33,603 nucleotides of DNA. Source: Rhizobium sp. Q54 (lineage in GTDB: Bacteria; Pseudomonadota; Alphaproteobacteria; Rhizobiales; Beijerinckiaceae). The first letter of the stretch is position 1. Each line of letters opens with the position of its first letter. Below the pieces are notes generated by a model. That model did not search any database. It was not told where the DNA came from and saw only the letters and a list, made by a program, of their open reading frames with translations. The stretch spans positions 1 through 33,603 of the forward strand of contig CAMCUC010000028.1 in NCBI GenBank assembly GCA_945878875.1, written 5' to 3'. Positions 14,781 through 23,374 of this stretch are shown piece by piece. The position numbers and the translations under genes are program-made.

Positions 14781-15564
14781 TTTTGATTACCACGCACCCA
14801 AATCGCTCGACGCTGCGTTGACGATGATCTCCGATCGCGAAGAAGCCAAGATCATCGCTGGCGGCATGACGCTCCTGCCGACGCTGAAGCAGCGCCTCGC
14901 AGCCCCCTCCGATCTCATCGACCTTGCTGGAATCGCCGATCTGCGCGGCGTGAAGAAAGACGGAAACGAAATCGTGATCGGCGCGATGACCTGCCATAAC
15001 GACGTCGCCACGTCCGACATCGTGAAGGCTAATATTCCGGCGCTCGCAAAACTTGCCGGCATCATCGGCGATCCCGCCGTGCGCCATCGCGGCACGATCG
15101 GCGGCTCACTCGCAAACTCCGATCCCGCCGCCGATTATCCCGGCGCCGTGATGGGGCTGAACGGGACAATCGTCACAAACAAGCGCAGCATCAAGGCTGA
15201 CGATTACTTTCTCGGCCTGTTCGAGACCGCGCTTGAACGCGATGAAATCATCACCTCCGTGCGCTTCCCGATCCCCGAGCGCGCCGCTTACCAGAAGTTC
15301 CGCCACCCTGCGTCCGGCTACGCCGTCGTTGGCGTGATGGTGTCGAAAACCGGCGCAGATGTGCGCGTTGGCGTCACCGGCGCCGGCCCGTGCGCGTTCC
15401 GCATGAGCGAGATGGAAGCCGCATTAGCCAAATCCTTCACGACGGACGCCATCAAGGATTTGAAGGGGAATGCGGACGATTTGCTCAGCGACATCCACAG
15501 CACCAACGAATATCGCGCGCATCTTGTGGGCGTGCTCGCGCGCCGCGCAGTCGCAGAAGCCTGA
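14773..15564 (+). CDS. FAD-binding medium subunit of a molybdenum hydroxylase (CoxM type)
   Basis: This 263-residue flavoprotein subunit has the family's FAD-binding motifs: [14 protein letters not shown] (about residues 29-42) and [17 protein letters not shown] (about 114-130), followed by the CO dehydrogenase flavoprotein C-terminal domain. It normally forms a heterotrimer with the iron-sulfur subunit upstream and a molybdopterin large subunit. Here the next genes are an aldolase-like and a decarboxylase-like gene. The only large subunit in the window (27098-29260) is of the isoquinoline-oxidoreductase type, which has its own iron-sulfur partner and does not normally use a flavin subunit. 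Confidence 0.88.
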   Translation: MHNFDYHAPKSLDAALTMISDREEAKIIAGGMTLLPTLKQRLAAPSDLIDLAGIADLRGVKKDGNEIVIGAMTCHNDVATSDIVKANIPALAKLAGIIGDPAVRHRGTIGGSLANSDPAADYPGAVMGLNGTIVTNKRSIKADDYFLGLFETALERDEIITSVRFPIPERAAYQKFRHPASGYAVVGVMVSKTGADVRVGVTGAGPCAFRMSEMEAALAKSFTTDAIKDLKGNADDLLSDIHSTNEYRAHLVGVLARRAVAEA

Positions 15565-15579
15565 GCCGCAGTGCTTTAT

Positions 15580-15633
15580 CCTTCTCCCGCAAGCGGGAGA
15601 AGGTGGCGCGCAACGCGCGACGGATGAGGGGGC
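15580..15633. repeat. Intergenic palindromic repeat (REP-like)
   Basis: CCTTCTCCCGC (15580-15590) and GCGGGAGAAGG (15593-15603) form a perfect 11-bp hairpin with a 2-base loop. A smaller GC-rich inverted repeat and GGATGAGGG follow. From memory this layout matches palindromic elements dispersed between genes in Rhizobiales and related alphaproteobacteria. It lies between the FAD subunit and aldolase-like genes and may also reduce read-through. Only one copy is seen in the window. Confidence 0.65.
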
Positions 15634-15683
15634 GGCTTCGCCTTATTCAGCATTATAAATAAAAACAAATATGGGAGAGAACG

Positions 15684-16433
15684 ATGGGCCAGGAGGCGCC
15701 AGACCTTAATCAGGTCATCCACGAGCTCGTCGCCGCCAACCGCATACTCGCTAATCAGGGCGTCGTTGACGCCTATGGCCATGTGAGCGTGCGCCACCCG
15801 CACGACAAGAACCTGTTCCTGCTCTCATGCTCGCGCAGCCCCGAGCTTGTTGAACCCGAAGACATCATGACGTTCCGTATGGACGGTTCCCCCGCCGACG
15901 GGCGCAAGGACAATCCATATGTGGAGCGCTTCATCCATTGCGGCGCCTATGAGCATGACGACAAGGTGATGGCCGTCGTTCACAGCCACGCGCTCGCTGT
16001 GCTGCCCTTCAGCATCAGCTCGACGCCGATGCGCACCGTCATCCACACCGCAAGCCATATGGGCGAACACATTCCGGTGTGGGACAGCCAAGACAAATTC
16101 GGCGACACCGGACTGCTGGTCTCAACAATCGAACAGGGCCGAGATCTGGCGCAAGCGCTTGGGACCAGCAAAGTAGCGCTGATGCGCGGGCATGGATTTA
16201 CGGCCGCTGCGCATTCGCTTGGCGAGGTGTTGAAGATCTCGATCTATCTACCGCAGAACGCGCAAGTCTATCTCGATGCCTTGCGCCTTGGCGGAACCAT
16301 TAAGTGCGTAACGCCCGGCGAGATGGCTATCCGCGATTCCTTTGGCCCGGGAGGCCGCGAGCTCGCGCGAGCCATGGATTATTGGGCGATGCGGGCAGGC
16401 TGCAGCCATTATTTGCACTACAAGAAAAGCTGA
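15684..16433 (+). CDS. Class II aldolase/adducin family protein
   Basis: This 249-residue protein belongs to the zinc-dependent class II aldolase/adducin family. Metal-binding histidines appear in VVHSHALAVLP and RGHGFTAAA, with the N-terminal GVVDAYGHVSVRHP substrate loop. Members cleave sugar phosphates, but one branch includes aromatic decarboxylases such as 3,4-dihydroxyphthalate 2-decarboxylase of phthalate degradation. The neighbouring decarboxylase-like and oxygenase genes favour the aromatic branch. The start is preceded by GGGAGAGA. The stop is followed after 10 bases by the next gene. Confidence 0.82.
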   Translation: MGQEAPDLNQVIHELVAANRILANQGVVDAYGHVSVRHPHDKNLFLLSCSRSPELVEPEDIMTFRMDGSPADGRKDNPYVERFIHCGAYEHDDKVMAVVHSHALAVLPFSISSTPMRTVIHTASHMGEHIPVWDSQDKFGDTGLLVSTIEQGRDLAQALGTSKVALMRGHGFTAAAHSLGEVLKISIYLPQNAQVYLDALRLGGTIKCVTPGEMAIRDSFGPGGRELARAMDYWAMRAGCSHYLHYKKS

Positions 16434-16443
16434 GGGACACGTC

Positions 16444-17430
16444 ATGGCCAGATTGCAATTGAGCTTCGCCTGCGGGCTTTATGATCGCATGTTGCCAATC
16501 TACACTGGCGACGTGCGCCCAAACGGCATCGACCTCAACTTTTTACCCATCGACGCTCCGCGTGAAATTTTTGACCGGCTCGCAGCGCGACAGGAGTTCG
16601 ACGTGGCAGAAATGTCGTGCTCGGAATTTGTTTCGCGAACCGCTGCGGGACAATGCGATTACGTCGCCATTCCGGTTTTTCCCTCGCGCCAGTTCCGCCA
16701 CGGCCTTGTCGCGATCAACATGAATTCAGGCATCGAGACGCCCAGGGATCTGGAGGGCAAACGCATCGGCGTGCCGCTCTATACGATGACGGCGGCGATT
16801 TATATCAAGGGCTTTTTGCAACACGATTACGGCGTCGACATCACGAAGCTGAAATGGGTGCAGGGCGCGATCAACCTCACTGGCGGGCACGGAACGCCAA
16901 CGATCATGCCGCTAGTCAAGCCGGTTGCGATTGAGCAAAACACCAGCGGCAGAACGCTTGGCGATCTCTTGGAAGCGGGCGAACTCGACGCTATCATCGG
17001 CACGACTTTGCCAGCGTCCCTGAAGCGCGCAAAACATGTGCGCCGTCTGTTCCCAAACTTTCATGAGGTAGAGGCTGATTATTACAAGCGCACCGGCATC
17101 TTCCCCGTCATGCACCTGATCGCGATCAAGAAGAGCGTGCACGAGCGCTATCCGTTTGTCGCCACAAGCCTCTATCACGCCTTCAACGAGGCCAAGAACG
17201 TCTCGCTCGCCAAGATGAAAAACCTTGCGGCGCTGCGCTATATGCTGCCGTGGATGGCCGAACAGCTTGACGAGATCGACGACGTCTTCGGCGGCGATCC
17301 GTGGCCATATGGCGTTGAGCCCAACCGCGCTACGCTCAACGCGCTCGTCACCTATCTGCACGACCAGCATCTCGTCGATCGCCGCATGGACGTGGACGAT
17401 CTGTTCGTGCAGGTTGAGGGCGGGCATTAG
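16444..17430 (+). CDS. 4,5-dihydroxyphthalate decarboxylase-like protein (copy 2)
   Basis: This 328-residue paralogue of the protein at 11115-12104 shares the same layout: LSFACGLYDRM at the N-terminus, VAEMSCSEF, NSGIETPRDLEGKRIGVP, GELDAIIGTTLP and FGGDPWPYGVEPNR. Sequences differ clearly, so the duplication is old. No signal peptide is visible. The start at 16444 is supported by GAGGGA upstream; the open frame continues upstream only as aldolase sequence read out of frame. It is the fourth gene of the plus operon. The two paralogues in divergent operons may act on different isomers, or one may be a binding protein for a pathway intermediate. Confidence 0.75.
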   Translation: MARLQLSFACGLYDRMLPIYTGDVRPNGIDLNFLPIDAPREIFDRLAARQEFDVAEMSCSEFVSRTAAGQCDYVAIPVFPSRQFRHGLVAINMNSGIETPRDLEGKRIGVPLYTMTAAIYIKGFLQHDYGVDITKLKWVQGAINLTGGHGTPTIMPLVKPVAIEQNTSGRTLGDLLEAGELDAIIGTTLPASLKRAKHVRRLFPNFHEVEADYYKRTGIFPVMHLIAIKKSVHERYPFVATSLYHAFNEAKNVSLAKMKNLAALRYMLPWMAEQLDEIDDVFGGDPWPYGVEPNRATLNALVTYLHDQHLVDRRMDVDDLFVQVEGGH

Positions 17431-17463
17431 CTGACGCGCCTTGATGGCGTGTGGAGACGCGCC

Positions 17464-18965
17464 ATGATTGAGGCCAGCCAGAGCGATGCGATTGCGTTTC
17501 TGATGCGCGTGTGCGCTGAAGCTGGCGGTGGCGCGCCGCCAGCTTTCACCCATATTTCAAGGGTGTTTTTTGCAGGCGAGCGCGTCTTCAAGCTCAAGCG
17601 CGCAGTCATCAAGCCCTACCTCGATTTCAGCACCGCAGAACTGCGCTGCAATGCGTGCGCGCGCGAGCTGCAACTTAATCGTGCGACGGCGCCAGAGCTT
17701 TACATCGCCGTGCGCCGCATCACGCGCCAGGCGGATGGACTGGCGTTTGACGGGCCGGGAGAGCTTGTCGATTGCGTCGTTAAAATCAGCGCTTTGATGA
17801 AGACTGCCTGCTCGATCACATGGCGGAACGCGGTGCCTTGACGCTCGCGCACATGGACGCGTTGGCGCAATCGATCTCCGCCATGCACGCAAAAGCCGAG
17901 GCGCACGCTGGCGGCGCGCAGGCTTTGGCGCGCGTGCTTGGGATGAATGAAACCGCCGTGCAGCAGAGCTTTCTTTCTAACGAGCCAGACTGCGATATAC
18001 TGCTGAGAAGCATGAAAGATTTGTGCGCGCACAACGCTCCGTTTCTTGATGCGCGCGCAAACGCAGGCAAAGTGCGCCGCTGCCATGGCGATCTCACCCT
18101 GCGCAATATCGTGATGCTGAGCGGGGTGCCAACGCCGTTCGACTGTCTTGAATTTGACGAAGATCTGGCGACCATAGACGTGCTCTATGATTTGAGCTTT
18201 CCCATCATGGACCTCTGGCGCGCAGGCCTTCCCGCGCTCAGCAATGCTTTGTTAAACCGCTATCTTGATCGCCGGGATGAATCTGAGGGCTTGTCGCTGA
18301 TACCGCTGTTCGTCGCCATGCGCGCCCTCATTCGCGCCCACGTGGCGGCCAGCATGGCGGACGACAAGCCGAAATCAAAAGAGGAAGCGCGCAGCTATTT
18401 CCAACTGGCGCAACGCGCAATAGAGCCCTGCGCTCCAGCGCTCTATGCAATTGGCGGCTTGAGCGGATCGGGCAAATCCACCTGCGCGGCGGCGCTTGCT
18501 CCGCTCATCCGCCCCATGCCCGGCGCGCGCATTCTATCCAGCGACCGTATCCGCAAAGCGTTGTTTGGATTGCCCGCAACAATGCGCTTGCCACCTGACG
18601 CCTATAGCAGCGACATCTCCGCGCGCGTCTATGCGTTAATGCGCGGGTATGCGGGCGCCTGTCTTGATGCAGGCTGGCCCGTGATCGTCGACGCCGTGTT
18701 TGACAGGCGCGAAGACCGCGCCGCCATTCAGGCTGTTGCAGATGAAAGAGGCCTGCGCTTCAGCGGTTTCTGGCTGCAAGCGCCGATGGATATTTTGCAG
18801 GAGCGCGTGGCCGCGCGCGTTAACGACCCCTCAGACGCCGACCTTGCCGTCCTGGCGGCGCAGGCCGAAAAACTCAGGCAAGCTGCGCCCGCACAATTGC
18901 AATGGCGCAAGCTGGATGCAAGCCAGCCTGCGCCGGAGATCGCGCGGCAGATCGCAAACAGCTAA
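17464..18965 (+). pseudogene. Aminoglycoside-phosphotransferase-like/P-loop kinase fusion, frameshifted
   Basis: Two pieces together match a common bacterial fusion protein of about 500 residues: an N-terminal phosphotransferase-like fold (COG2187 type) and a C-terminal P-loop kinase (COG0645 type). The first piece (17464-17841) has HISRVFFAGERVFKLKRAV and stays on track to VDCVVK near 17784. There the reading moves to another frame, where RFDEDCLLDHMAERGAL continues the expected sequence. The second piece has CHGDLTLRNI (kinase loop), FDCLEFDEDLATIDVLYDL, and Walker A GGLSGSGKST. A loss of one base (or gain of two) around 17785-17792 explains the break. It could be a real mutation or a sequencing error. 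The C-terminal half could still be made alone from the ATG at 17820. It overlaps the convergent Rieske gene by 4 bases. Confidence 0.8.
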
Positions 18966-20269
18966 TCGCCGCGCGCTTTGTCCTCAGCTTTGAGCGCTTC
19001 GATACGACCCTCGTATTCCTCGCCAAGCACAGCGCGACGGAAGGCGTCGCGCACATGTTCTGGCTGTCCGGCATGCCAGCGGAAATCATGAATGCGTGGG
19101 CCAAACCATTTGCTGGCGAGGTAATCCCTGCGCGGCAGGCCATCGCGGAACAATTCGACTGTGGCGATGGGCAGCTTCGGGCATTGAGCGGTTTGCTCGT
19201 CACGGATCACGCCCTTGGCCTCAGAGCCTGAAGCGACCGCTTCAATCTCTTCAAAGAAGCGATTGCGGATCATGGCGATGCCGCGGTCGCTGGCGCCAAG
19301 GTTTTCTTTGCTGCGATCTGCGACGCGCCCCTGTCCGACCCATGCGACAATGTCCTGATTCATCACATGGCTCGTAATCCACTCGCCCCGTGCATCCTTG
19401 ATCGGCGCCTGCCACCAGAATGATTTTTGCGGCGCAATCGGCTCACTCTCAATCGGCAGACGCGTGAAGAACCATGCGACGCTCAACGTGTTCTCGTCGT
19501 CCACCGGCACGCGCCATTCGAAATGGCCGCCAAGATAAAAACCATTGGGCCACAGTGCTACGCGGCCCGTGGTCCACATCGGATCAGTTTCCTCCTGCCC
19601 CTCGCGGCGACGCCGATAGGTAAAGCCGTATTCAAATTCATCGAACGCGACCTGAAAATGCTTTGGCGCATAGGGGCCAAGTTCGCCCCTCTGCCGCACG
19701 CTCCAATTATCGTGCATCCATTCAAAATGCACCGGGTCGCAGGAGTTTTCCTGACACTGAAACCAATTGCACGGCACGTCCGCCGTGATGACTTCAATGA
19801 AGCCGTGCGCCCACGTAAAGGGCTCCCAGATCGGCAATTGCGGCACGGGCGCCGGCCCCATATAGGCAAACAAAAGTCCCGCAACTTCGCGCACGGGATA
19901 GGCCGTAATCGCGCAACGATCTTTTAGTTTGCCTTTGGGATTATAGGTTTCTTCGAACGGTTGTTCAACGCACGCGCCGGTCTCGTCCATGCGCCAGCCG
20001 TGATAATTGCAGCGAATGCCTACGTCTTCCACATAGCCAAAGGACAGATCGGCGCGACGATGCGGGCAATGGCGATCCACCAATCCATATGTGCCGCTGA
20101 GATCTTTATACAGCGTGAGATCTTCGCCCATCAGGCGAATGGCTTTCACGGATTTCTCATCAAATTCGGCGGCGCCGGCGATGGGATGCCAGAAGCGGCG
20201 CAGATAATCGCCCATTGGCGTCCCGGCGCCCACTTGCGTGAGGGTTTTGTTTCTGGCTTCGCTCAGCAT
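18962..20269 (-). CDS. Rieske non-heme iron ring-hydroxylating oxygenase, phthalate-dioxygenase-like alpha subunit
   Basis: This 435-residue oxygenase component of a ring-hydroxylating enzyme would add oxygen to an aromatic acid using electrons from a reductase. The Rieske cluster motif is visible as CPH (Cys68, His70) and CNYHGW (Cys87, His90). The mononuclear iron site is in ENSCDPVHFEWMHDNW (Asp178, His181, His186). The single-subunit layout and length fit the phthalate/vanillate group, which has no beta subunit. AGGAGAA precedes the ATG. The reductase partner is not in the window. It is 15 bases downstream of the acyl-CoA synthetase gene on the same strand, so they are probably one operon. 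Confidence 0.88.
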   Translation of the reverse strand: MLSEARNKTLTQVGAGTPMGDYLRRFWHPIAGAAEFDEKSVKAIRLMGEDLTLYKDLSGTYGLVDRHCPHRRADLSFGYVEDVGIRCNYHGWRMDETGACVEQPFEETYNPKGKLKDRCAITAYPVREVAGLLFAYMGPAPVPQLPIWEPFTWAHGFIEVITADVPCNWFQCQENSCDPVHFEWMHDNWSVRQRGELGPYAPKHFQVAFDEFEYGFTYRRRREGQEETDPMWTTGRVALWPNGFYLGGHFEWRVPVDDENTLSVAWFFTRLPIESEPIAPQKSFWWQAPIKDARGEWITSHVMNQDIVAWVGQGRVADRSKENLGASDRGIAMIRNRFFEEIEAVASGSEAKGVIRDEQTAQCPKLPIATVELFRDGLPRRDYLASKWFGPRIHDFRWHAGQPEHVRDAFRRAVLGEEYEGRIEALKAEDKARGD

Positions 20270-20284
20270 CGTATTCTCCTGACG

Positions 20285-21973
20285 TTACGCGCGTACAATC
20301 AAAGCATCAACCGCCGTGCAGCGCGTCGGCGCCACAAGTAGCGGATTGATCTCAACAGATACAATTTCATCGCCGCAAACGCGCACAAGATCGCGCAGCG
20401 CCACAAGGGCTTTGACGATATCGGCAAGGCGTTGATGCGCAGCCCCGCCACAAGCGCGCGCCACAAGTTCGCCCGCCATCGAGCCTTCCACAATCTGCGC
20501 CAACCGCGCGCGGCTCACAAAGAGCGGGATCAGCACGACCGAGTCGAGCAATTGCGCATGCAGGCCGCCAAGGCCCAGCGTCAGGAAATGGCCAAGCGCC
20601 GGATCATGCGTTACGCCCAAAATGAGTTCAGCCCGCGACGGCGCCATCTGCTGCAACACAATGCGTCCGCCGCCAAGCGCCAACAATCTGCGCGACAAAT
20701 CAGAATAAGCCTCGCGCACGCTCGCTTCGTCGCGCAAGTCCAGAGCCACAAGACCCGCTTCGTTCTTGTGCGCAACGCCTGGCGCCAGCGCCTTCATCGC
20801 AACGGAGCCTAGAAATGCAAGAGCGGCAGCCGCAGCCTCGTCAGGCGATGTTGCAAGCGCGCTCTGCGCCATGGGCGCGCCAGCCAAAGCCAACGCCTGC
20901 GCGCTTTCATATTCGGCCAGAAAATCGCCAGGATCAACGCTGGCGAGTATCTCGCGAATACGATCAAGCGCCTGTGGCCCAATGCTGGAGCGCTCATCAG
21001 GCGGATCAACCAAATCGTCCGCGTCAAACTCAACGCTATCGTAGAACGCGGCGAAGGCGTCAAAACATGTCGGCAAATCATCAAAAACGAGAGCGCCGTT
21101 TGCGCGATAATGCGCATCGACCGAGGGGCGCATTCCACCCGGACCAAGAACGACCAGAGGCGCGCCGGTGCGCTGCATGCGTGCGAGCAGAATATCGGCA
21201 ACCAGAAGATCGTCGGCCTCCCCCGGCAGCATATCCGCATAAAGCAGGACAGGCCCGCTTTGTCCCTCAGCCTCAATGCTTTCGAGCAAGGGTGCGAGGC
21301 GGCTCCAGCCCTTCAGATTGCCGCCGTCGATGGGGTTGCGAATGGGGCCGGCGCCTTCAAAACCGGCGATTGTTTTGGCCGCCTTGCCGCGCCAAAGCCC
21401 GTCTTCGCCCGCCAACGGCACGCCGCGATCTTCCGCGTGATCGGCCAGCAATGCGCCTCCAGCGCGCGAAATCGCCACGCAAACAAGACCGGTGTCGCCG
21501 GACATCAGCATGTCCTGTCCGCGCAGCAATAAAGCTGCGGCTCCGGCAAACGATTCAACGCAGGGCGCCAGCGCTATTGCGCATTCAGAAAACAAGGCTT
21601 CACAAGCGCGCGCGCTGCTGGAATCGGCGCGGATGAGTTCGGCACCCGCCTGCGATCGGCCAAGTTTGAGCGCAATTACAGGCTTGCCCGCCTCGCACGC
21701 GCGCGCGGCCAAGGCGCGCAAGCGGGTCCCGTCAGCTATATTTTCAACGACAAGGCCGATAATTCCGGCGGCCTCGTCCTCGATCAGATGTTCGAAAGCG
21801 TCCAGCAATTCGAAGGGTTCGTCGCCGACAGGGACACATTGCGACAGGCCTATTCCATATTTGCGCAAGCACAGCGCAATTGAATTCGACAACGCGCCGC
21901 TCTGGGCGGCGATGGAGATTGTTGCGCCGGGCACGCCGGGCGTCATCGCGTCAAAGCTTTGGGATGCGGACAC
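20285..21973 (-). CDS. NDP-forming acyl-CoA synthetase, lacking the CoA-binding domain
   Basis: This 562-residue protein resembles acetate/acyl-CoA synthetases (ADP-forming), which join CoA to a carboxylic acid. Visible parts are the succinyl-CoA-ligase-like domain starting at ATISIAAQSGALSNSIA, then VCVAISRAGGALLADHAED, and a C-terminal ATP-grasp domain (VAMKALAPGVAHKNEAGLV, then ELILGVTHDPALGHFL, ending VSVEINPLLV). The family normally begins with a CoA-binding Rossmann domain of about 130 residues, which is absent. The GTG at 21973 with AGGAGG upstream is a convincing native start; the open frame runs a further 29 codons to 22060 without adding that domain. It may need a separate CoA-binding subunit or be a reduced enzyme. 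It pairs with the Rieske oxygenase. Confidence 0.8.
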   Translation of the reverse strand: MSASQSFDAMTPGVPGATISIAAQSGALSNSIALCLRKYGIGLSQCVPVGDEPFELLDAFEHLIEDEAAGIIGLVVENIADGTRLRALAARACEAGKPVIALKLGRSQAGAELIRADSSSARACEALFSECAIALAPCVESFAGAAALLLRGQDMLMSGDTGLVCVAISRAGGALLADHAEDRGVPLAGEDGLWRGKAAKTIAGFEGAGPIRNPIDGGNLKGWSRLAPLLESIEAEGQSGPVLLYADMLPGEADDLLVADILLARMQRTGAPLVVLGPGGMRPSVDAHYRANGALVFDDLPTCFDAFAAFYDSVEFDADDLVDPPDERSSIGPQALDRIREILASVDPGDFLAEYESAQALALAGAPMAQSALATSPDEAAAAALAFLGSVAMKALAPGVAHKNEAGLVALDLRDEASVREAYSDLSRRLLALGGGRIVLQQMAPSRAELILGVTHDPALGHFLTLGLGGLHAQLLDSVVLIPLFVSRARLAQIVEGSMAGELVARACGGAAHQRLADIVKALVALRDLVRVCGDEIVSVEINPLLVAPTRCTAVDALIVRA

Positions 21974-22211
21974 GAAACCCTCCTGGTGCGGACGCTTTGC
22001 CGCGTCCTGTTTAACGCGGCGCAGGTAGAGAAAACAATCTAATCGCGATACGCTCCGCACCGACCGTAGGTTTTGCCTGGATTTTGGTTCGATAATCTTC
22101 TTTGCGCACTGGCCATAACGCGCCGTGAGCGCTATCTAGGCTGAACGCGGCCCGCCCGCGGTTGATGCATAACCTGCGAGCGCTTTCGCTCCCGATAGAG
22201 AGAATGATGCA

Positions 22212-22601
22212 ATGATGAAGAAAATCGCCGCCGCCGTGGCTCTGGCCGTCATCGCCGCCAGCGCTCCCGCCGCCGCCCAGGACATCGCCGCTGGCGAGAA
22301 GTCCTTCGCCAAGTGCCGCGCCTGCCATCAGGTCGGCGAGACCGCCAAGAACGTCGTTGGCCCCAAGCTCAACGGTCTGTTTGGCCGCACGGCCGGCACG
22401 GTCGAGGGCTATAATTATTCGGCAGCCAACAAGGCCTCGGGTATCGTCTGGTCCGAAGAAGTATTCAAGGAATACATCCGCAAGCCCGCCGCCAAGATGC
22501 CTGGCACCAAGATGGCGTTCGCCGGCATCAACAACGATGCCGAGATCGACAATCTCACGGCCTACCTCAAGCAGTTCGACGCCGAAGGCAAGAAGCCGTA
22601 A
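22212..22601 (+). CDS. Class I c-type cytochrome (cytochrome c2/c550 type)
   Basis: This 129-residue soluble cytochrome c has a signal peptide (about residues 1-23, ending PAAAQ), one heme site CRACH (Cys35, Cys38, His39) and a distal methionine in PGTKMAFAG (Met101). The body (GPKLNGLFGRTAG, YNYSAANK) is typical of cytochrome c2 of alphaproteobacteria. It would carry electrons in the periplasm, and its place beside sox genes suggests it accepts electrons from sulfur oxidation, an inference. Two further ATGs just upstream are out of frame. The thioredoxin-like gene follows after 26 bases. Confidence 0.92.
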   Translation: MMKKIAAAVALAVIAASAPAAAQDIAAGEKSFAKCRACHQVGETAKNVVGPKLNGLFGRTAGTVEGYNYSAANKASGIVWSEEVFKEYIRKPAAKMPGTKMAFAGINNDAEIDNLTAYLKQFDAEGKKP

Positions 22602-22627
22602 GCAGCTTCAGTTTTTAGGGCAGCGCC

Positions 22628-23371
22628 GTGAGCGCTCAACACAGCACGACGCGAGGCGGCTCACGCCCCTCGCGTCGTTTGCTTTTGCAGGTCGCGGCTG
22701 GATTGGCTTGCGTGCCCTGGCAAAGCCTGTCCGCGCAAGACATGCTGGCGGGCGATGATCCGGACGCAGGCCAATGGCTGCCGCTGCGCGACGACAAGAG
22801 AGCGCCCATACAAAACCTGCGCGTGCCCTCGCAGCTTGATCCGCTCGCTTTGCCCGGCCTGCTCTGGTTTGGCCCTGCGACGCCGGACGTCAGCCTGATC
22901 GAGTTTATGGATTATAACTGCCCGGTGTGCCGCATCGCCCATCGCGAGCTTGATGCGCTGGTGCGGCAAACGCACGAATTGCGTTTGGGGCTGGCGCACA
23001 ATCCCATTCTTGCGCCCGGATCAAACAGCGCCGCGCGCGTCGTGCTTGGCGTGCTGCGCGTTGCAGGCCCACGCACAGCTTATGATTTGCACGGGCGGCT
23101 GATGTCGCTGCGCGGCATGGTTGATGAGGCGCGCGCACTGGCGCAGGCTCAGGAGCTGGGCGTCACGTCTGAAGCGCTGAATGCGCCGGACGTACGCGCC
23201 GATGTTGAGAGGGCGCTGGCGGCGCATTTGGCGCGCGCCAATTCAATCGGTTTATCGATCACGCCTGCCTATGTACTGCAAGGCGTGGCGCTGTTTGGCC
23301 ACCCGGGCCCTGAATCGCTGGCGCGCATGATTGCAGCGGCAAAAGAATGCGACGCGCTGATCTGCAAATAG
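22628..23371 (+). CDS. DsbA-family thiol oxidoreductase, Tat-like signal
   Basis: This 247-residue periplasmic thioredoxin-fold protein has a CPVC active site (Cys98-Cys101) in FMDYNCPVCRIAH, then the cis-proline region GLSITPAYVLQG. The N-terminus has a twin-arginine-type motif SRRLLLQVAAGLA. The start is GTG at 22628 with AGGGCAG upstream. Next to sox genes it could keep SoxY or cytochrome cysteines in the right redox state, as SoxW and SoxS do, but it is longer than those and closer to DsbA-like proteins. It ends only 3 bases from the stop of convergent soxA. Confidence 0.82.
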   Translation: MSAQHSTTRGGSRPSRRLLLQVAAGLACVPWQSLSAQDMLAGDDPDAGQWLPLRDDKRAPIQNLRVPSQLDPLALPGLLWFGPATPDVSLIEFMDYNCPVCRIAHRELDALVRQTHELRLGLAHNPILAPGSNSAARVVLGVLRVAGPRTAYDLHGRLMSLRGMVDEARALAQAQELGVTSEALNAPDVRADVERALAAHLARANSIGLSITPAYVLQGVALFGHPGPESLARMIAAAKECDALICK

Positions 23372-23374
23372 CTT

